Shown: positions 25,958 to 35,925, numbered from the stretch's first letter. The stretch is 64,000 bases of DNA from Ignavibacteriota bacterium (GCA_016218045.1 JACRFB010000010.1:179544-243543), one strand, 5' to 3'. The notes: generated from the letters alone by a model not told the origin. Translations and numbers: made by a program.

Positions 25958-26539
25958 TCAATCGGAAAGAAGATCCGCGCGTCCGATTTCCTGATGGATG
26001 GCGCCGGATGGTGTGAGTGTGCTCCGCATCACGCGTACCGCCCGAAAAGTGACGGGGATAGCTTCGAAGCTACAGGAGCGCAGGGCCTCTTGCAAATCCG
26101 CGGCGATCGAGGGATCCTTCACGCGGCCGATGGTCATATGCGGCGTGAACTGCTTTTTCTCGCGGTCGATGCCTTCTGCAGCGCAGATATCCTCGACGGC
26201 CGACACTGCCGCGAGAATCCCGGCCTGCGGCGTTCTGAATCCGAGCCACACGATACGCGGCGCGCGAGCGTGCGGGAACACGCCGGTTGCATCGATGCGT
26301 GTGTGCACCTGCGGACTCCCGCCAAGTGCGGCGCGGATGCCGTCCGATATTCGCGCGGCTGTTTCCGGGCAGATGTCCCCGATGAATTTTGCGGTGATAT
26401 GCACCTGCGCAAGTTTCTCCCAACGCACGCGCGGTTCGCTCGAACGGAGCCGGTTCAACACGGTTGCAATCGCGTCGAGCGCCTCCGCATCCGGATACAT
26501 GGCCGCGAAGCAGCGGATACTGCCCGAGTCCTGTTTCAT
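25958..26539 (-). CDS. thpR: RNA 2',3'-cyclic phosphodiesterase ThpR
   Basis: 193-residue two-histidine phosphoesterase (2H superfamily). Both catalytic HxT motifs are present, HITAKF in the first half and HMTIGR in the second, with the family terminus STLTPSGAIHQEI. It opens 2',3'-cyclic phosphate ends of RNA. AAGGAC before the ATG supports the start. It lies upstream of recA on the same strand. Confidence 0.92.
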   Translation of the reverse strand: MKQDSGSIRCFAAMYPDAEALDAIATVLNRLRSSEPRVRWEKLAQVHITAKFIGDICPETAARISDGIRAALGGSPQVHTRIDATGVFPHARAPRIVWLGFRTPQAGILAAVSAVEDICAAEGIDREKKQFTPHMTIGRVKDPSIAADLQEALRSCSFEAIPVTFRAVRVMRSTLTPSGAIHQEIGRADLLSD

Positions 26540-26687
26540 GTCCTTCCCGCCCTTTTTTTGTGTCGCATTTCGGTGTGATGGTACTGTCGCTGCTGGGACA
26601 TCCGTGCCACGGTTTGCGCAGCGGGAGTGTCAGACAGCACAATACCGCCGTCCTCCACATCCGCCAGGATAAACGAGTCCCGCCACA

Positions 26688-27731
26688 TCATCGTATGACG
26701 GAGCTTGCCGCCTTCCGCAGACGGTTCATCACCGCGTCAGCCATACCGCCTTCTTCCCGTACACCGGGGCAGCATAACACATCGACGCCGGCATCGTCGA
26801 ACGCATGCAGCCCCCGATACATTACACGCGCCAAATCCGCAGGAGTTCCCGATTCGAGCGAAAAAAATGCATCGCAGTCGATACCGGACTTCCAGGCACG
26901 CGGCGCAAGAACTCCGACGCGGAGTCCACGCAGACGCTGTCGCTGCACCATTGCGGAGAAACGGATCCGAAACTGCGCATCGTCCTCATCCCTTCGCGGA
27001 AGCAGAAGGAGCAGCGGGTGCGCGGGCGCGTAGTGGCGGTACTTCATGCCCGGCGACGCGGGACGGAGCGTACCGCCGCGCGCCGCGGCGACGTGACAGC
27101 GCAGCGTGTCTTCAAGCTGCTCCCGCGTCACACCGCCCGGTCGGAGAATGCGGGGCCGGGACGCGGCGAGATCGAGGACCGTCGATTCTATGCCCACGCG
27201 GCAGGGTCCTCCATCGAGGATCACGTCGATTCGTCCGGCCAGTTGCGCAATGACATGTGCCGCATCGGTGGGGCTCGGATTACCGGAGCGGTTCGCCGAG
27301 GGAGCAGCGAGCGGCACACCGGCGGCGCGGATGAGAGCAAGGGCCAGCGGGTGCGCGGGCATGCGCAGAGCCACAGTGTCGAGCGCGGCGGTCACCACAT
27401 CGGGCACAAGCGCATTACGGCGCAGAACAAGGGTCAACGGACCGGGCCAGAACTTCTCCATGAGCGCATGTGCACGCGGCGGAATCGCCTCGGTTAATTC
27501 CGAGGCCTGGTCCGGCGTCGCCACATGCACAATCAGCGGATTATCGGGCGGACGGCCTTTCACCCGGAATACGGCGTGCAGTGCTCGTTCGGAAAAAATG
27601 TTTGCACCGAGCCCGTATACCGTTTCGGTCGGAAACGCGACGACTCCGCCCTGTCGAAGACACACGGCGGCGTGTTCCACCGCCCGGGCGCGTTCCCGCG
27701 CTCCAACGGGCTGCAGCAGGAGGGTATCCAT
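26688..27731 (-). CDS. sua5: L-threonylcarbamoyladenylate synthase (Sua5/YwlC type)
   Basis: 347 residues. Makes threonylcarbamoyl-AMP from threonine, bicarbonate and ATP for the t6A modification at position 37 of ANN-decoding tRNAs. The YrdC-like domain (about 1-210) has GGVVAFPTETVYGLGAN, the KGRPPDNPLIVHV signature and APSANRSGNPSPT. The extra C-terminal Sua5 domain (about 240-347) follows after SPGMKYRHYAP, so this is the long Sua5 form rather than the single-domain TsaC. It starts 6 bases after the stop of the preceding unknown gene, suggesting an operon. Confidence 0.94.
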   Translation of the reverse strand: MDTLLLQPVGARERARAVEHAAVCLRQGGVVAFPTETVYGLGANIFSERALHAVFRVKGRPPDNPLIVHVATPDQASELTEAIPPRAHALMEKFWPGPLTLVLRRNALVPDVVTAALDTVALRMPAHPLALALIRAAGVPLAAPSANRSGNPSPTDAAHVIAQLAGRIDVILDGGPCRVGIESTVLDLAASRPRILRPGGVTREQLEDTLRCHVAAARGGTLRPASPGMKYRHYAPAHPLLLLLPRRDEDDAQFRIRFSAMVQRQRLRGLRVGVLAPRAWKSGIDCDAFFSLESGTPADLARVMYRGLHAFDDAGVDVLCCPGVREEGGMADAVMNRLRKAASSVIR

Positions 27732-27736
27732 GTTCC

Positions 27737-28387
27737 CTACGCCCCGTCCGGCTCGTCGGTGAAGAGTGTCGGCTGCGAGGAGCGGCGCCGCTTTGGACCC
27801 GCGGGTACAGCCGCCGATGCTTCGGGTGCAGTATCACCGATCTCCTCGAGGAGCAAATCCCGGGCCGTGTGCAGCAGTCCGCGAATTTCCTTCTCGGTAT
27901 GTGGGATTCCCTCCCGTGAGTCACGCACGAGTGATGCACCAACCTGCGCGAATGCCCTCGCAGTGACCAACGCGTGGAGTAGATCGCGCGTGGTCCATTC
28001 TGGAATGGCCACGGAGAATTCTATGGAATTGCCCGCATAAAAACGGATGCCGACGCCCAGCTTCTCGCCCGCGCGGGCCAGCAGATCCCATCCGATAAAC
28101 GAACGCAGGTACATGCCGCTGAGCGTATATCGGTCGTCGTCGATGCGCAGAGTCAGTTCTTCGCGAAAACCCTCCTTGAACACCTTTTTCGGCAGAGGCG
28201 CGAGCCGATCGAAAAGTCCAAGCAGCGAGGCCTCCTCCCTTTCCTCCAGACGCACACGCTGCACCACCTTCCCCACCACACGATACCACGCGCGGCTATC
28301 CGTCTCATACCCATGCCATGCGCCATCGCGGACGAGTTTTTCGGCCGCGGAGGAGAGGCGGGAGGTGTGGACTTGCTGATATTTCAT
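27737..28387 (-). CDS. Conserved hypothetical protein upstream of sua5
   Basis: About 216 residues from the ATG at 28387; an in-frame extension to 28588 would cross the promoter region of the divergent ABC gene and looks non-coding. It appears cytoplasmic, with mixed alpha/beta sequence such as RIDDDRYTLSGMYLRSFIGWDLLARAGEKLGVGIRFYAGNSIEFSVAIPEW. The basic tail GPKRRRSSQPTLFTDEPDGA has QPTLF-like residues that could be a sliding-clamp (QxxLF) peptide. That clamp idea is only a motif match. Family not recognised. Confidence 0.65.
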   Translation of the reverse strand: MKYQQVHTSRLSSAAEKLVRDGAWHGYETDSRAWYRVVGKVVQRVRLEEREEASLLGLFDRLAPLPKKVFKEGFREELTLRIDDDRYTLSGMYLRSFIGWDLLARAGEKLGVGIRFYAGNSIEFSVAIPEWTTRDLLHALVTARAFAQVGASLVRDSREGIPHTEKEIRGLLHTARDLLLEEIGDTAPEASAAVPAGPKRRRSSQPTLFTDEPDGA

Positions 28388-28506
28388 GCGGGGTGTGTGG
28401 TGCGTGACAGGAAGAAAAAAGGTAACAAAAAGTTGCCACAGGTACACGAGGCCGCGCCGCGTACCACGTGGCGCAGCACCCCTGCAACAGTCTCCTCGCC
28501 TCTTCG

Positions 28507-28514
28507 TATCTTTG
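28507..28514 (+). promoter_or_regulatory. Possible Bacteroidota-type -7 element before the ABC transporter
   Basis: TATCTTTG fits TAnnTTTG and lies 45 bases before the ABC ATPase start in a divergent intergenic region. No clear -33 element. Confidence 0.3.
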
Positions 28515-28558
28515 TTGACGATCACACTCGCAACCCGTAGTCTCACTGCCCGCAGCAC

Positions 28559-29719
28559 ATGCTTACCGTTTCCCATCTCCGTAAACAATTTTCCAACGTA
28601 CTCGCCGTCGACGACGTCTCGTTCTCCGTGCGGTCGGGCCAGGTTTTTGGGCTGATCGGTCCGAATGGCGCGGGCAAGAGCACGACGATCCGGATGATCA
28701 TGGACATCATCAAGCCCGATTCGGGCGACGTACGTTTTGAGGGCATCCCCGACGGCAACGCCCGGCGCAACGCGGTGGGATATCTGCCCGAGGAGCGCGG
28801 ACTGTATCGGAAGAACAAACTCATCGACGTCATAACCTACTTCGCATCGTTACGAGGCATGGATGCCCGCGCGGCGCGCGATGCCGCGATGCCATGGCTC
28901 GAGCGGTTCTCGCTGCTGCCGTATCTGCGCCGCAATGTGGAGGAACTATCGAAGGGCAACCAGCAGAAGGTGCAGTTTCTTATCGCGGAATTGCACCGGC
29001 CGCGGCTGCTCGTGCTTGACGAGGTCTTTTCAGGGCTCGATCCCGTGAACCAGATCATCATCCGCGACGCGCTGCAGGAACTGCGGAACGACAAACGCGC
29101 GATCATCTTTTCGACACATCAGATGGAATTCGCCGAGAAGCTTTGTGACGATCTCGTGCTCATCAACCGCGGAAACGTGGTGCTCAGCGGATCGCCGCAG
29201 GCCATCAAGCAGCGCTTCGGACGTAATTCGGTACAGATAGAGTTTCAGGGCGACGGCGACTTCCTGCGTTCACTTCACGGTGTGACACACGCGCGGGTGG
29301 ACCAGAACTTCGCCGAACTGGTCCTCGACGAAGGCGCCCACAGTGATGCACTGCTCACGGAAGCCGCATCCAGGCTTTCGATCTCGCGCTTCGAGCGCAT
29401 CGCTCCATCGCTCGAGGCCGTTTTCATCGACACTGTGGGCATGCCCGCGGCGACGCCCGCCGACGAAACACCTTCGCCCTCGACCACCAAAGCCATGAGC
29501 GCCGATACACGTGTGCGGAAGGCATTCTTCAGCATGGTGCTGATGTTCCTGATGACCGCATACATGACGGCAACGACCGTGCGGGCTGCAGATCCGGAAT
29601 GGATCTTCCCCATCGGCTTCGCGGCGGTCGCCCTGCTCGTGCTCTACCGCTACATTCGGACGAGGAGGCGCGTCGCCGACGAAAGGCGCGCGGGCGCCAA
29701 TGGAGGGCAGCGCGCATGA
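28559..29719 (+). CDS. ABC transporter ATPase (NatA-like) with a C-terminal membrane tail
   Basis: 386 residues. The ATPase domain covers 1-300: Walker A GPNGAGKST, Q-loop region YLPEERGLYRK, signature LSKGNQQKVQ, Walker B LLVLDEVFSGLDP and switch His in FSTHQM. It resembles NatA/DrrA-type subunits that pair with ABC-2 permeases for export. Unusually, about 85 extra residues follow, with a Pro/Ser/Thr linker and two membrane segments (FFSMVLMFLMTAYM and WIFPIGFAAVALLVLYRYI) and a basic end. The stop overlaps the start of the permease gene (ATGA). Substrate unknown. Confidence 0.92.
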   Translation: MLTVSHLRKQFSNVLAVDDVSFSVRSGQVFGLIGPNGAGKSTTIRMIMDIIKPDSGDVRFEGIPDGNARRNAVGYLPEERGLYRKNKLIDVITYFASLRGMDARAARDAAMPWLERFSLLPYLRRNVEELSKGNQQKVQFLIAELHRPRLLVLDEVFSGLDPVNQIIIRDALQELRNDKRAIIFSTHQMEFAEKLCDDLVLINRGNVVLSGSPQAIKQRFGRNSVQIEFQGDGDFLRSLHGVTHARVDQNFAELVLDEGAHSDALLTEAASRLSISRFERIAPSLEAVFIDTVGMPAATPADETPSPSTTKAMSADTRVRKAFFSMVLMFLMTAYMTATTVRAADPEWIFPIGFAAVALLVLYRYIRTRRRVADERRAGANGGQRA

Positions 29720-30963
29720 TCACCGGCAAGGCACTCCATGTTGCGCGCTGGGAATTCATCGAGCGCGTCAAAACAAAAAGCTTCATCATCGGACTCTTTC
29801 TCACACCCGGCATCATGTCGCTGTTTTTTATCGCGCCAATGCTGCTCCGCGACACTATCGCAAAGAAGGATCCTATCCGTCTTGCGCTGTACGACGGCAC
29901 GGGAATTCTTGCCGACAGCGTACGCACGACTCTCGACCGCAGTTTCCGGATCGAATCGGGTCCGGCGCTGTACGATATACACATGCTGCCCACGGAGGCG
30001 CCGCTTCCGCGCGCCGAGGCGGCGGTCGACACGCTCATCCTGATGGAACGCATTGACGCGGCGATTCTGATACCGCGCAACGCGCTCGATTCGCTCGATG
30101 TGGAATACCGCGCGCGCAACGTGGCCGACATCGAAAACATATCCGGACTCGAACGCGCCATCTCGGAAGTCATCACATCGCATAAACTGGTCAAGGCCGG
30201 GCTCGATCCGCGACGCGTGCGCGAGTTGAACAGGCATGCAAATCTCCGCACTGTGAGGATCTCCACCGAAGGTGAAAAGGAATCGGGCTTTCTCGAGTCC
30301 TTCGGGATCTCGTATGTGTTTCTGCTGATGCTGCTGATCATGATTCTCGGTTCCGGACAGATGCTCGTACGCAGCATGGTCGAGGAGAAGAGCAACCGCA
30401 TCGTGGAAGTGCTCGTGTCGTCGTGTTCACCTATGGACCTGATGTTCGGCAAGATCATCGGGCTCAGCCTGCTCGGTCTGACGCAGGTTCTCTTCTGGTC
30501 CGCGATCAGCGTGGTGCTTGTAATCACGTCGGGTGTGACCAATCTCCCGCTCGAGAATCTCGGACTGATGATCGTGTATTTCCTGCTCGGCTTCCTGTTG
30601 TACGCGGCGACCTTCGTGGCGCTCGGATGTATCGCAAGCACGGAGCAGGAAGCGCAGCAGATGACGGCCTATCTTTCGATCCTGCTCTCGCTCCCGCTTG
30701 CGATCTCGATGGTTGCGATACAGAATCCGGACAGCGGCCTGCTCGTGGGCCTGTCGTTTTTCCCGCCCACCACCTCCACCATCATGATATTGCGCCTTCC
30801 GATCATCACGCCGCCCTTCTGGCAAATCGCGCTGAGTCTCGGCCTGCTCGTCGCGAGCATCGCGGGCATGATATGGACTGCGGCGAAGATATTCCGCGTC
30901 GGCATACTGTTGACCGGGAAAAGGCCTGGTTTGTCCGAAATTATCCGCTGGATACGTTCCTGA
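29716..30963 (+). CDS. ABC-2 type permease (NatB-like)
   Basis: 415-residue integral membrane subunit. The first helix (SFIIGLFLTPGIMSLFFIAPML) is followed by a large external domain of about 170 residues, then five or six helices (ISYVFLLMLLIMILGSGQML, VLFWSAISVVLVITSG, LMIVYFLLGFLLYAATFVALG and others). The EEKSNRIVEVLVSS motif is the ABC-2 coupling-region signature. Start at 29716, overlapping the ATPase stop, with GGAGGG upstream. It forms the exporter with the preceding ATPase; Na+ extrusion or antibiotic efflux are family roles, not shown here. Confidence 0.93.
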   Translation: MITGKALHVARWEFIERVKTKSFIIGLFLTPGIMSLFFIAPMLLRDTIAKKDPIRLALYDGTGILADSVRTTLDRSFRIESGPALYDIHMLPTEAPLPRAEAAVDTLILMERIDAAILIPRNALDSLDVEYRARNVADIENISGLERAISEVITSHKLVKAGLDPRRVRELNRHANLRTVRISTEGEKESGFLESFGISYVFLLMLLIMILGSGQMLVRSMVEEKSNRIVEVLVSSCSPMDLMFGKIIGLSLLGLTQVLFWSAISVVLVITSGVTNLPLENLGLMIVYFLLGFLLYAATFVALGCIASTEQEAQQMTAYLSILLSLPLAISMVAIQNPDSGLLVGLSFFPPTTSTIMILRLPIITPPFWQIALSLGLLVASIAGMIWTAAKIFRVGILLTGKRPGLSEIIRWIRS

Positions 30964-30978
30964 ACGAAGGAGTCTGCC

Positions 30979-31137
30979 ATGAAATACGTACTGCTCTTGA
31001 TTGGTCTCATCATTCTCATCGTGCTGGTGCTCAAGGTCCTCGTGTGGACGCTGAAATGGGCCATCGTTGTCGGTCTCATCGCGGCCGCCGGATACGTGGT
31101 CATGAAAATGCTCGGCAAAGGGCAGTCGCGACAATAA
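30979..31137 (+). CDS. Small 52-residue membrane protein
   Basis: A short open frame starting at ATG 30979 with AAGGAG six bases ahead and ending TAA at 31137. It encodes a nearly uninterrupted hydrophobic peptide (LLLIGLIILIVLVLKVLVW then AIVVGLIAAAGYVVM) with a basic tail GKGQSRQ, so one or two membrane helices. It follows the ABC permease by 15 bases and precedes der by 90. The ribosome binding site and clean coding pattern support a real gene. Perhaps an accessory subunit of the exporter; function unknown. Confidence 0.75.
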   Translation: MKYVLLLIGLIILIVLVLKVLVWTLKWAIVVGLIAAAGYVVMKMLGKGQSRQ

Positions 31138-31227
31138 GCGAAACAACCGCTGCACAACTTTTCGCATCACAGTTTCCAGTTATCACTCGATCCACAATCC
31201 GACATTCAGTTACAGAGGCACAGACAC

Positions 31228-32544
31228 ATGGCTAAACCGTTAGTGGCGATTGTGGGGCGACCAAACGTCGGCAAGTCGACATTATTCAACAGGATCATCG
31301 GCGTGCGGCGCGCGATCGTGCACGATGCTCCCGGAGTGACGCGCGACAGGCATTACGCGCAGACCGACTGGGCCGGACGCGAATTCACGCTGATCGACAC
31401 CGGAGGGTATGTGCCCGATTCGCCGGACGTGTTCGAGAAGGCAATACGCGAGCAGGTGGAAATATCGATAGCGGAATCGACCGTGGTGCTCTTTCTCGTC
31501 GACGCACAGGAAGGCGTTCATCCCATGGACAGCGAGATCGCGACGCTGCTTCGCCGCAGCGGCAGGCCTGTCGTCCTGGCGGTAAACAAAGTCGACAGTC
31601 CGCGGTACGAACTCGAAGTGGCGCAATTTTACGAACTCGGTCTTGGCGATCCCGTTCCGGTGTCGGCGATTTCGGGGCGGCTCTCGGGCGACCTGCTCGA
31701 TGAGATTGTGAAGGGCTTTCCGGAACGTGTGAGCGAGGAGAGCGGCGAGCGGTTGCGTCTTGCCATCATCGGTCGTCCGAACGTCGGCAAGTCGTCATTC
31801 ACGAACGCGCTGCTTGGCATCACGCGCGCCATCGTCACCGATATTCCCGGCACGACGCGCGACGCGCTCGATTCGGAATTCACATATCACAGCCGCCCCA
31901 TCACATTGATCGACACGGCGGGGCTGCGCCGCCGCAGCAAGGTGAAGGAGACGATCGAGTTCTACTCGACCCTGCGCACGTTAAAGAGCATCGAGCAATG
32001 CGACGTGGCCATGTGTATCATCGACGCGACGGCGGGACTGACACACCAGGACACCGACGTGATCAACGAGGCCATCGCCCTCCGCAAGGGCGTGGTGATC
32101 GCGGTGAACAAATGGGATCTCATCGAAAAGGATTCGAACTCGGCGGCGCGTGTCGAAAAGGACATCCACGAACGGCTGAAGATGCACGATTTTATTCCCG
32201 TGATCACGATCTCGGCCCTCGAAAAGCAGCGTGTGAACAAGGCGCTCGACCTGTGCATCCGGGTGCATGAAGAGCGCCGCAAACGCGTCTCCACATCGGA
32301 ACTGAACGAAAAGCTGCTCGAGATCGTGCACGAGACGCCGCCGCCGTCGACACCCACCGGCCGTGAAGTGAAGATTTCGTACGCGACGCAGGTGCGCGAG
32401 TCGCCGCCCGTGTTTGTGCTCTTCACGAACGAGGCAAAACACATACCCGAGAGCTACCGTCGTTTTGTCGAACGCGCGCTGCGCCGCCTGTTCGGGTACG
32501 AGGGCGTGCCCATCGCGGTGCAATTCCGGGGAAAACAGAAATAG
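31228..32544 (+). CDS. der: Ribosome biogenesis GTPase Der (EngA)
   Basis: 438 residues with two tandem GTPase domains. Each has a G1 P-loop GRPNVGKS (residues about 10 and 180), a G3 DTGG/DTAG block (LIDTGGYVPD and LIDTAGLRRRSKVKE) and a G4 NKVD/NKWD motif. A C-terminal KH-like domain (about 355-438) ends with RRLFGYEGVPIAVQFRGKQK. Der binds the 50S subunit during assembly and is essential in most bacteria. Length and layout are standard. Confidence 0.97.
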   Translation: MAKPLVAIVGRPNVGKSTLFNRIIGVRRAIVHDAPGVTRDRHYAQTDWAGREFTLIDTGGYVPDSPDVFEKAIREQVEISIAESTVVLFLVDAQEGVHPMDSEIATLLRRSGRPVVLAVNKVDSPRYELEVAQFYELGLGDPVPVSAISGRLSGDLLDEIVKGFPERVSEESGERLRLAIIGRPNVGKSSFTNALLGITRAIVTDIPGTTRDALDSEFTYHSRPITLIDTAGLRRRSKVKETIEFYSTLRTLKSIEQCDVAMCIIDATAGLTHQDTDVINEAIALRKGVVIAVNKWDLIEKDSNSAARVEKDIHERLKMHDFIPVITISALEKQRVNKALDLCIRVHEERRKRVSTSELNEKLLEIVHETPPPSTPTGREVKISYATQVRESPPVFVLFTNEAKHIPESYRRFVERALRRLFGYEGVPIAVQFRGKQK

Positions 32545-32627
32545 GTCTGAACCTTCCGGCCCCGCCGGATGTTACGCATGGAGGCGCCGCATACCGCGGC
32601 GCCGCACGAGACTTACGGAGCAAGTAC

Positions 32628-34520
32628 ATGAGCAGTACGAAGGAGAACGAGAAGCGCACACAGACGCCGCCCCTGGCGACACTTCGGATGCCGCCTATGA
32701 TGCGGTGGTTCCTTGTCGCATTGGCGGTGCTGATCGGCATCGAGTTCATCTATCATTGGAGCACGCAGGGTCAGTCCATTCCCTACAGCACCTTCAAACA
32801 ATTCGTCACCGAGGGAAAAATCGCGAAGGTCGAAATCGACGGGCAGTCGCTCTCCGCAACCGCGCGTGGAACCGACGAGAAGGACGCCGCGAAGAGCACG
32901 ACCTACACAGTGACCATACCGTCGAGCGTTCCGGACAATGCGCTCATGCAGTTGCTCGAAGAGAAGAAGGTGACGGTCACCGCGGTACAGGACGCGTCGG
33001 CTTTTTGGAACACGATCATATGGTTTGTGCTGCCGCTCGGCATCATGCTCGCATTTTTCTTCGTGTTCAACGCGCGGATGCGCGCACAGGGTGGCGGTGG
33101 CGGCGGTCTGCTGTCGATGGGCAAGATGAACGCGCAGCTCTATTCGAAGGAAAAGGTGAAGACCACTTTTGCCGATGTTGCCGGCTCGAAGGAACAAAAG
33201 GAAGCCCTCTTTGAAATCATCCACTTCCTGAAGCGGCCGCAGGATTTTAAGAAGCTCGGCGGCTCGTCCCCGAAGGGAGTGCTGCTCGTCGGTCCTCCGG
33301 GCACAGGCAAAACGCTGCTCGCGCGCGCGGTGGCGGGTGAAGCCGACGTCCCATTTTACCATGTGGCGGGTTCGGCATTCCTCGAGATGCTTGTGGGTGT
33401 GGGCGCGAGCCGCGTGAGGGATCTGTTTGCGACGGCGAAGAAGAACACACCGTGCATCATATTTGTCGACGAGATCGATTCGATAGGCCGCAGGCGCGGC
33501 GGCATACAGGGATTCTACGGCGGCGGCGCAAGCGAGATGGAACAGACGCTGAATCAGCTCCTGAGCGAAATGGACGGTTTCGAATCCAACGAAGACGTTA
33601 TCGTGATGGCCGCAACGAATCAGCCCGAAGTTCTCGATCCCGCCCTGTTGCGACCCGGACGTTTCGACCGCCGGATCTCCGTCGATCTCCCCAACCTCAG
33701 CGAACGCGAGGAGATTCTCGCGGTGCACGTCCGCAAGGTGCCTCTCGCACCCGAAGTGGAGTTGCGCGCGCTCGCGCGGGCCACTCCCGGAAATTCCGGC
33801 GCCGACCTGAAGAACCTCGTCAACGAAGCCGCGATTTATGCGTCCAAGAAGCGCAAGGATCAGGTGGAGATGGAGGACTTCTGGGCTGCGCTCGACACCA
33901 TCATGCTTGGTCAAGTTCGCTCCTCCCTCATTCTCAGCGAGGAGGAGAAACGCCGCACCGCGTTCCACGAGGCCGGGCACGCGCTCACCGCCATCAGTCT
34001 GCCCGGATCCGATCCGGTGACCAAGGTCACCATCGTGCCGCGCGGACGCGCTCTCGGTGTCACGATGCAGACTCCGCTCGACGAGCGGCACAACTACACG
34101 CGCGAGTACCTGCTCGACCGTCTCGTGGTATTACTCGGAGGCCGTGCGGCCGAACAACTCGTCTTCGCGTCGATCTCGACGGGGGCGGAGAGCGATCTGA
34201 TGCACTGCACCACCCTCGCGCGCAACATGGTTGCACGCTACGGCATGAGCGACACCGTCGGCAACATTTCACTCATGGAACCGGGCGCCGATTCATATCT
34301 CGGCAACAACCCGTTTTCGCAGAGGAACTTCAGCGAGGAGACGATGCGGCTCATCGATGCCGAAACACGGCGCTTCATCGACGAAGCCTACGAGCGCGCG
34401 CTCGAACTTCTCCGAAGCCGCCGCGCGCAGCTCGATGCGGTGGCCGAGGCGCTGGTCACCAAAGAAATCATCGACGGCACGCAGCTCAACGAGATCATGA
34501 CAAGCGTGCAGGCGGGGTGA
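32628..34520 (+). CDS. ftsH: ATP-dependent zinc metalloprotease FtsH
   Basis: 630-residue inner-membrane AAA+ protease. Membrane helix 1 at about 25-43 ([18 protein letters not shown]) and helix 2 at about 125-145 flank a periplasmic domain. The AAA+ module has Walker A GPPGTGKT, Walker [13 protein letters not shown] and the second region of homology with arginine fingers (RPGRFDRR). The zinc site HEAGH is in the protease domain, with a downstream acidic ligand region. It degrades unstable membrane and cytosolic proteins. The end is close to the 34531 stop of the convergent DedA gene, with only 10 bases between. Confidence 0.97.
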   Translation: MSSTKENEKRTQTPPLATLRMPPMMRWFLVALAVLIGIEFIYHWSTQGQSIPYSTFKQFVTEGKIAKVEIDGQSLSATARGTDEKDAAKSTTYTVTIPSSVPDNALMQLLEEKKVTVTAVQDASAFWNTIIWFVLPLGIMLAFFFVFNARMRAQGGGGGGLLSMGKMNAQLYSKEKVKTTFADVAGSKEQKEALFEIIHFLKRPQDFKKLGGSSPKGVLLVGPPGTGKTLLARAVAGEADVPFYHVAGSAFLEMLVGVGASRVRDLFATAKKNTPCIIFVDEIDSIGRRRGGIQGFYGGGASEMEQTLNQLLSEMDGFESNEDVIVMAATNQPEVLDPALLRPGRFDRRISVDLPNLSEREEILAVHVRKVPLAPEVELRALARATPGNSGADLKNLVNEAAIYASKKRKDQVEMEDFWAALDTIMLGQVRSSLILSEEEKRRTAFHEAGHALTAISLPGSDPVTKVTIVPRGRALGVTMQTPLDERHNYTREYLLDRLVVLLGGRAAEQLVFASISTGAESDLMHCTTLARNMVARYGMSDTVGNISLMEPGADSYLGNNPFSQRNFSEETMRLIDAETRRFIDEAYERALELLRSRRAQLDAVAEALVTKEIIDGTQLNEIMTSVQAG

Positions 34521-34530
34521 ACGCCGGCAA

Positions 34531-35193
34531 TTACGCGCCGGTTTCCCGCGCCTGCTTGCGCTGCTTCACCTTGTGCACCATGTACTTGTAAATGAGCGGC
34601 GACACCGAGACGGCGATCACAACAAGGATCACGTATTCGATGTTGTGCGCGATACCCGGCACGGTTCGTCCCAAGAAGTATCCGAGCAGCGTCATGCTGC
34701 TGATCCACGACACGGCGCCGATGATGTTGAACATGATGAAGCGGCGGTAGGTCATCTCCGCAATACCCGCAACGACCGGGGCGAAGGTGCGCGCGAAAGG
34801 CATGTAACACGCCATCACGATGGTGATGCCGCCGTATTTCTCGTAGAACTCGTGCGTTTTAAGCAGGTGATCGCGACGAAAGAAACGCGACTGGGGACGA
34901 TTAAACAGGGCCTTCCCGGCGCGCTTGCCAATGGCATATCCCGTGCTGTTCCCCGCAATTGCGGCCACACACAACAGCGGGACCAGAATCGCGATATTCA
35001 GACCGTTTTCCGGATTGGATGCAAAGAGTCCGGCCGTAACCAACAAGGAATCGCCGGGCAGAAAAAAACCAACCAGAAGGCCGGTTTCTGAAAAAATGAT
35101 GGCAAAAAGTCCTATATAGCCGCCCCACTGCACAATCTCCTCGAGCGAGGGCAGTTGGACGAGAAAACCAAAAATCTCAATCATACAGTGCAC
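34531..35193 (-). CDS. DedA family membrane protein
   Basis: 220-residue polytopic membrane protein. Conserved DedA blocks are GLLVGFFLPGDSLLVTAGLFA near residue 35-55, the later GRAGKALFNRP-like loop with FYEKYGG and the PFARTFAPVVAG motif with the essential arginine, followed by YRRFIMFNIIGAVSW. DedA proteins are proposed undecaprenyl-phosphate or phospholipid translocases. It ends in a Lys/Arg-rich cytoplasmic tail. Convergent with ftsH. Confidence 0.94.
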   Translation of the reverse strand: MHCMIEIFGFLVQLPSLEEIVQWGGYIGLFAIIFSETGLLVGFFLPGDSLLVTAGLFASNPENGLNIAILVPLLCVAAIAGNSTGYAIGKRAGKALFNRPQSRFFRRDHLLKTHEFYEKYGGITIVMACYMPFARTFAPVVAGIAEMTYRRFIMFNIIGAVSWISSMTLLGYFLGRTVPGIAHNIEYVILVVIAVSVSPLIYKYMVHKVKQRKQARETGA

Positions 35194-35328
35194 GCTTTGT
35201 GATGAATACTAGAGCCGTGCAAGGTAGCGGAATCCCGTGATGTGAGCAAGTCGTATTGCCGGTCCTCCTGGGTGGTCTTGTACCGCGGCCGGCGCAGTGT
35301 ATGATTCAGCGGGCCAGCGCCGCGGTGT

Positions 35329-35778
35329 TCAACGACGTACAAGCGTGCGGCTCAAACGTATACCGAGCTCCGAGAAAAAGGCATCGGGATTCGCGGTGTC
35401 AGGCAGGTCGGCAAGGTCGGGCAGATCCGTATTTTCAAACACCTGACGTGTCAGCGCGGCTTTGAAGCGGATGTAGGGTGTGCTGCCGCTCGCAGCCAGA
35501 CGGGTAACCTCACGCGATACGTCTGTAAAGGACTCATTCGGAAACGCAATTCGCAGTTTCACAACATGCGCGAGGGCCGATTCCACTACACCGCAGTTGT
35601 CGGATTTCAGGCAGGCGACGTAATTATCCACCGCTCTTTTGAACAACACCGGATGCTCGTCGGCAAGGAGGATCATCGATGTTTCAAGGTCCTTGACAGA
35701 ATCACCGCCCGCGACAACGCTCAGTGAGAGGACGAGGGCAAACAGAGGCAGCAGGATGAACGTACGAAGCGTTTTCAT
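35329..35778 (-). CDS. Small secreted protein of unknown function
   Basis: 149 residues with a strong signal peptide (MKTLRTFILLPLFALVLSLSVVAGG). The mature part is helical with two closely spaced cysteines (ACLKSDNCGVVESA) that may form a disulfide, suggesting a helical hairpin that repeats (SALAHVVKLRIAFPNESFTDVSREVTRLAASGSTPYIRFKAALTRQVF). GGAACTCC-type sequence before the ATG provides GGAG-like spacing on the minus strand. No family recognised. Confidence 0.7.
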   Translation of the reverse strand: MKTLRTFILLPLFALVLSLSVVAGGDSVKDLETSMILLADEHPVLFKRAVDNYVACLKSDNCGVVESALAHVVKLRIAFPNESFTDVSREVTRLAASGSTPYIRFKAALTRQVFENTDLPDLADLPDTANPDAFFSELGIRLSRTLVRR

Positions 35779-35925
35779 GGGGAGTTCCTTTGTAACAGTT
35801 ATGCCGCATGTACGCAGGCCGCCTAAAACAAGTTTCGCGGAGATACATATCCGATATCACCATCACAGCATGACTCACACAGGATGCCGCACCGTACACC
35901 CGTACAATTGATGCGGTAAAATCGA

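Noticed and set aside
32613..34091. A 492-codon minus-strand open frame opposite ftsH
   Set aside because: Directly antisense to the unmistakable FtsH domains; no independent motif.
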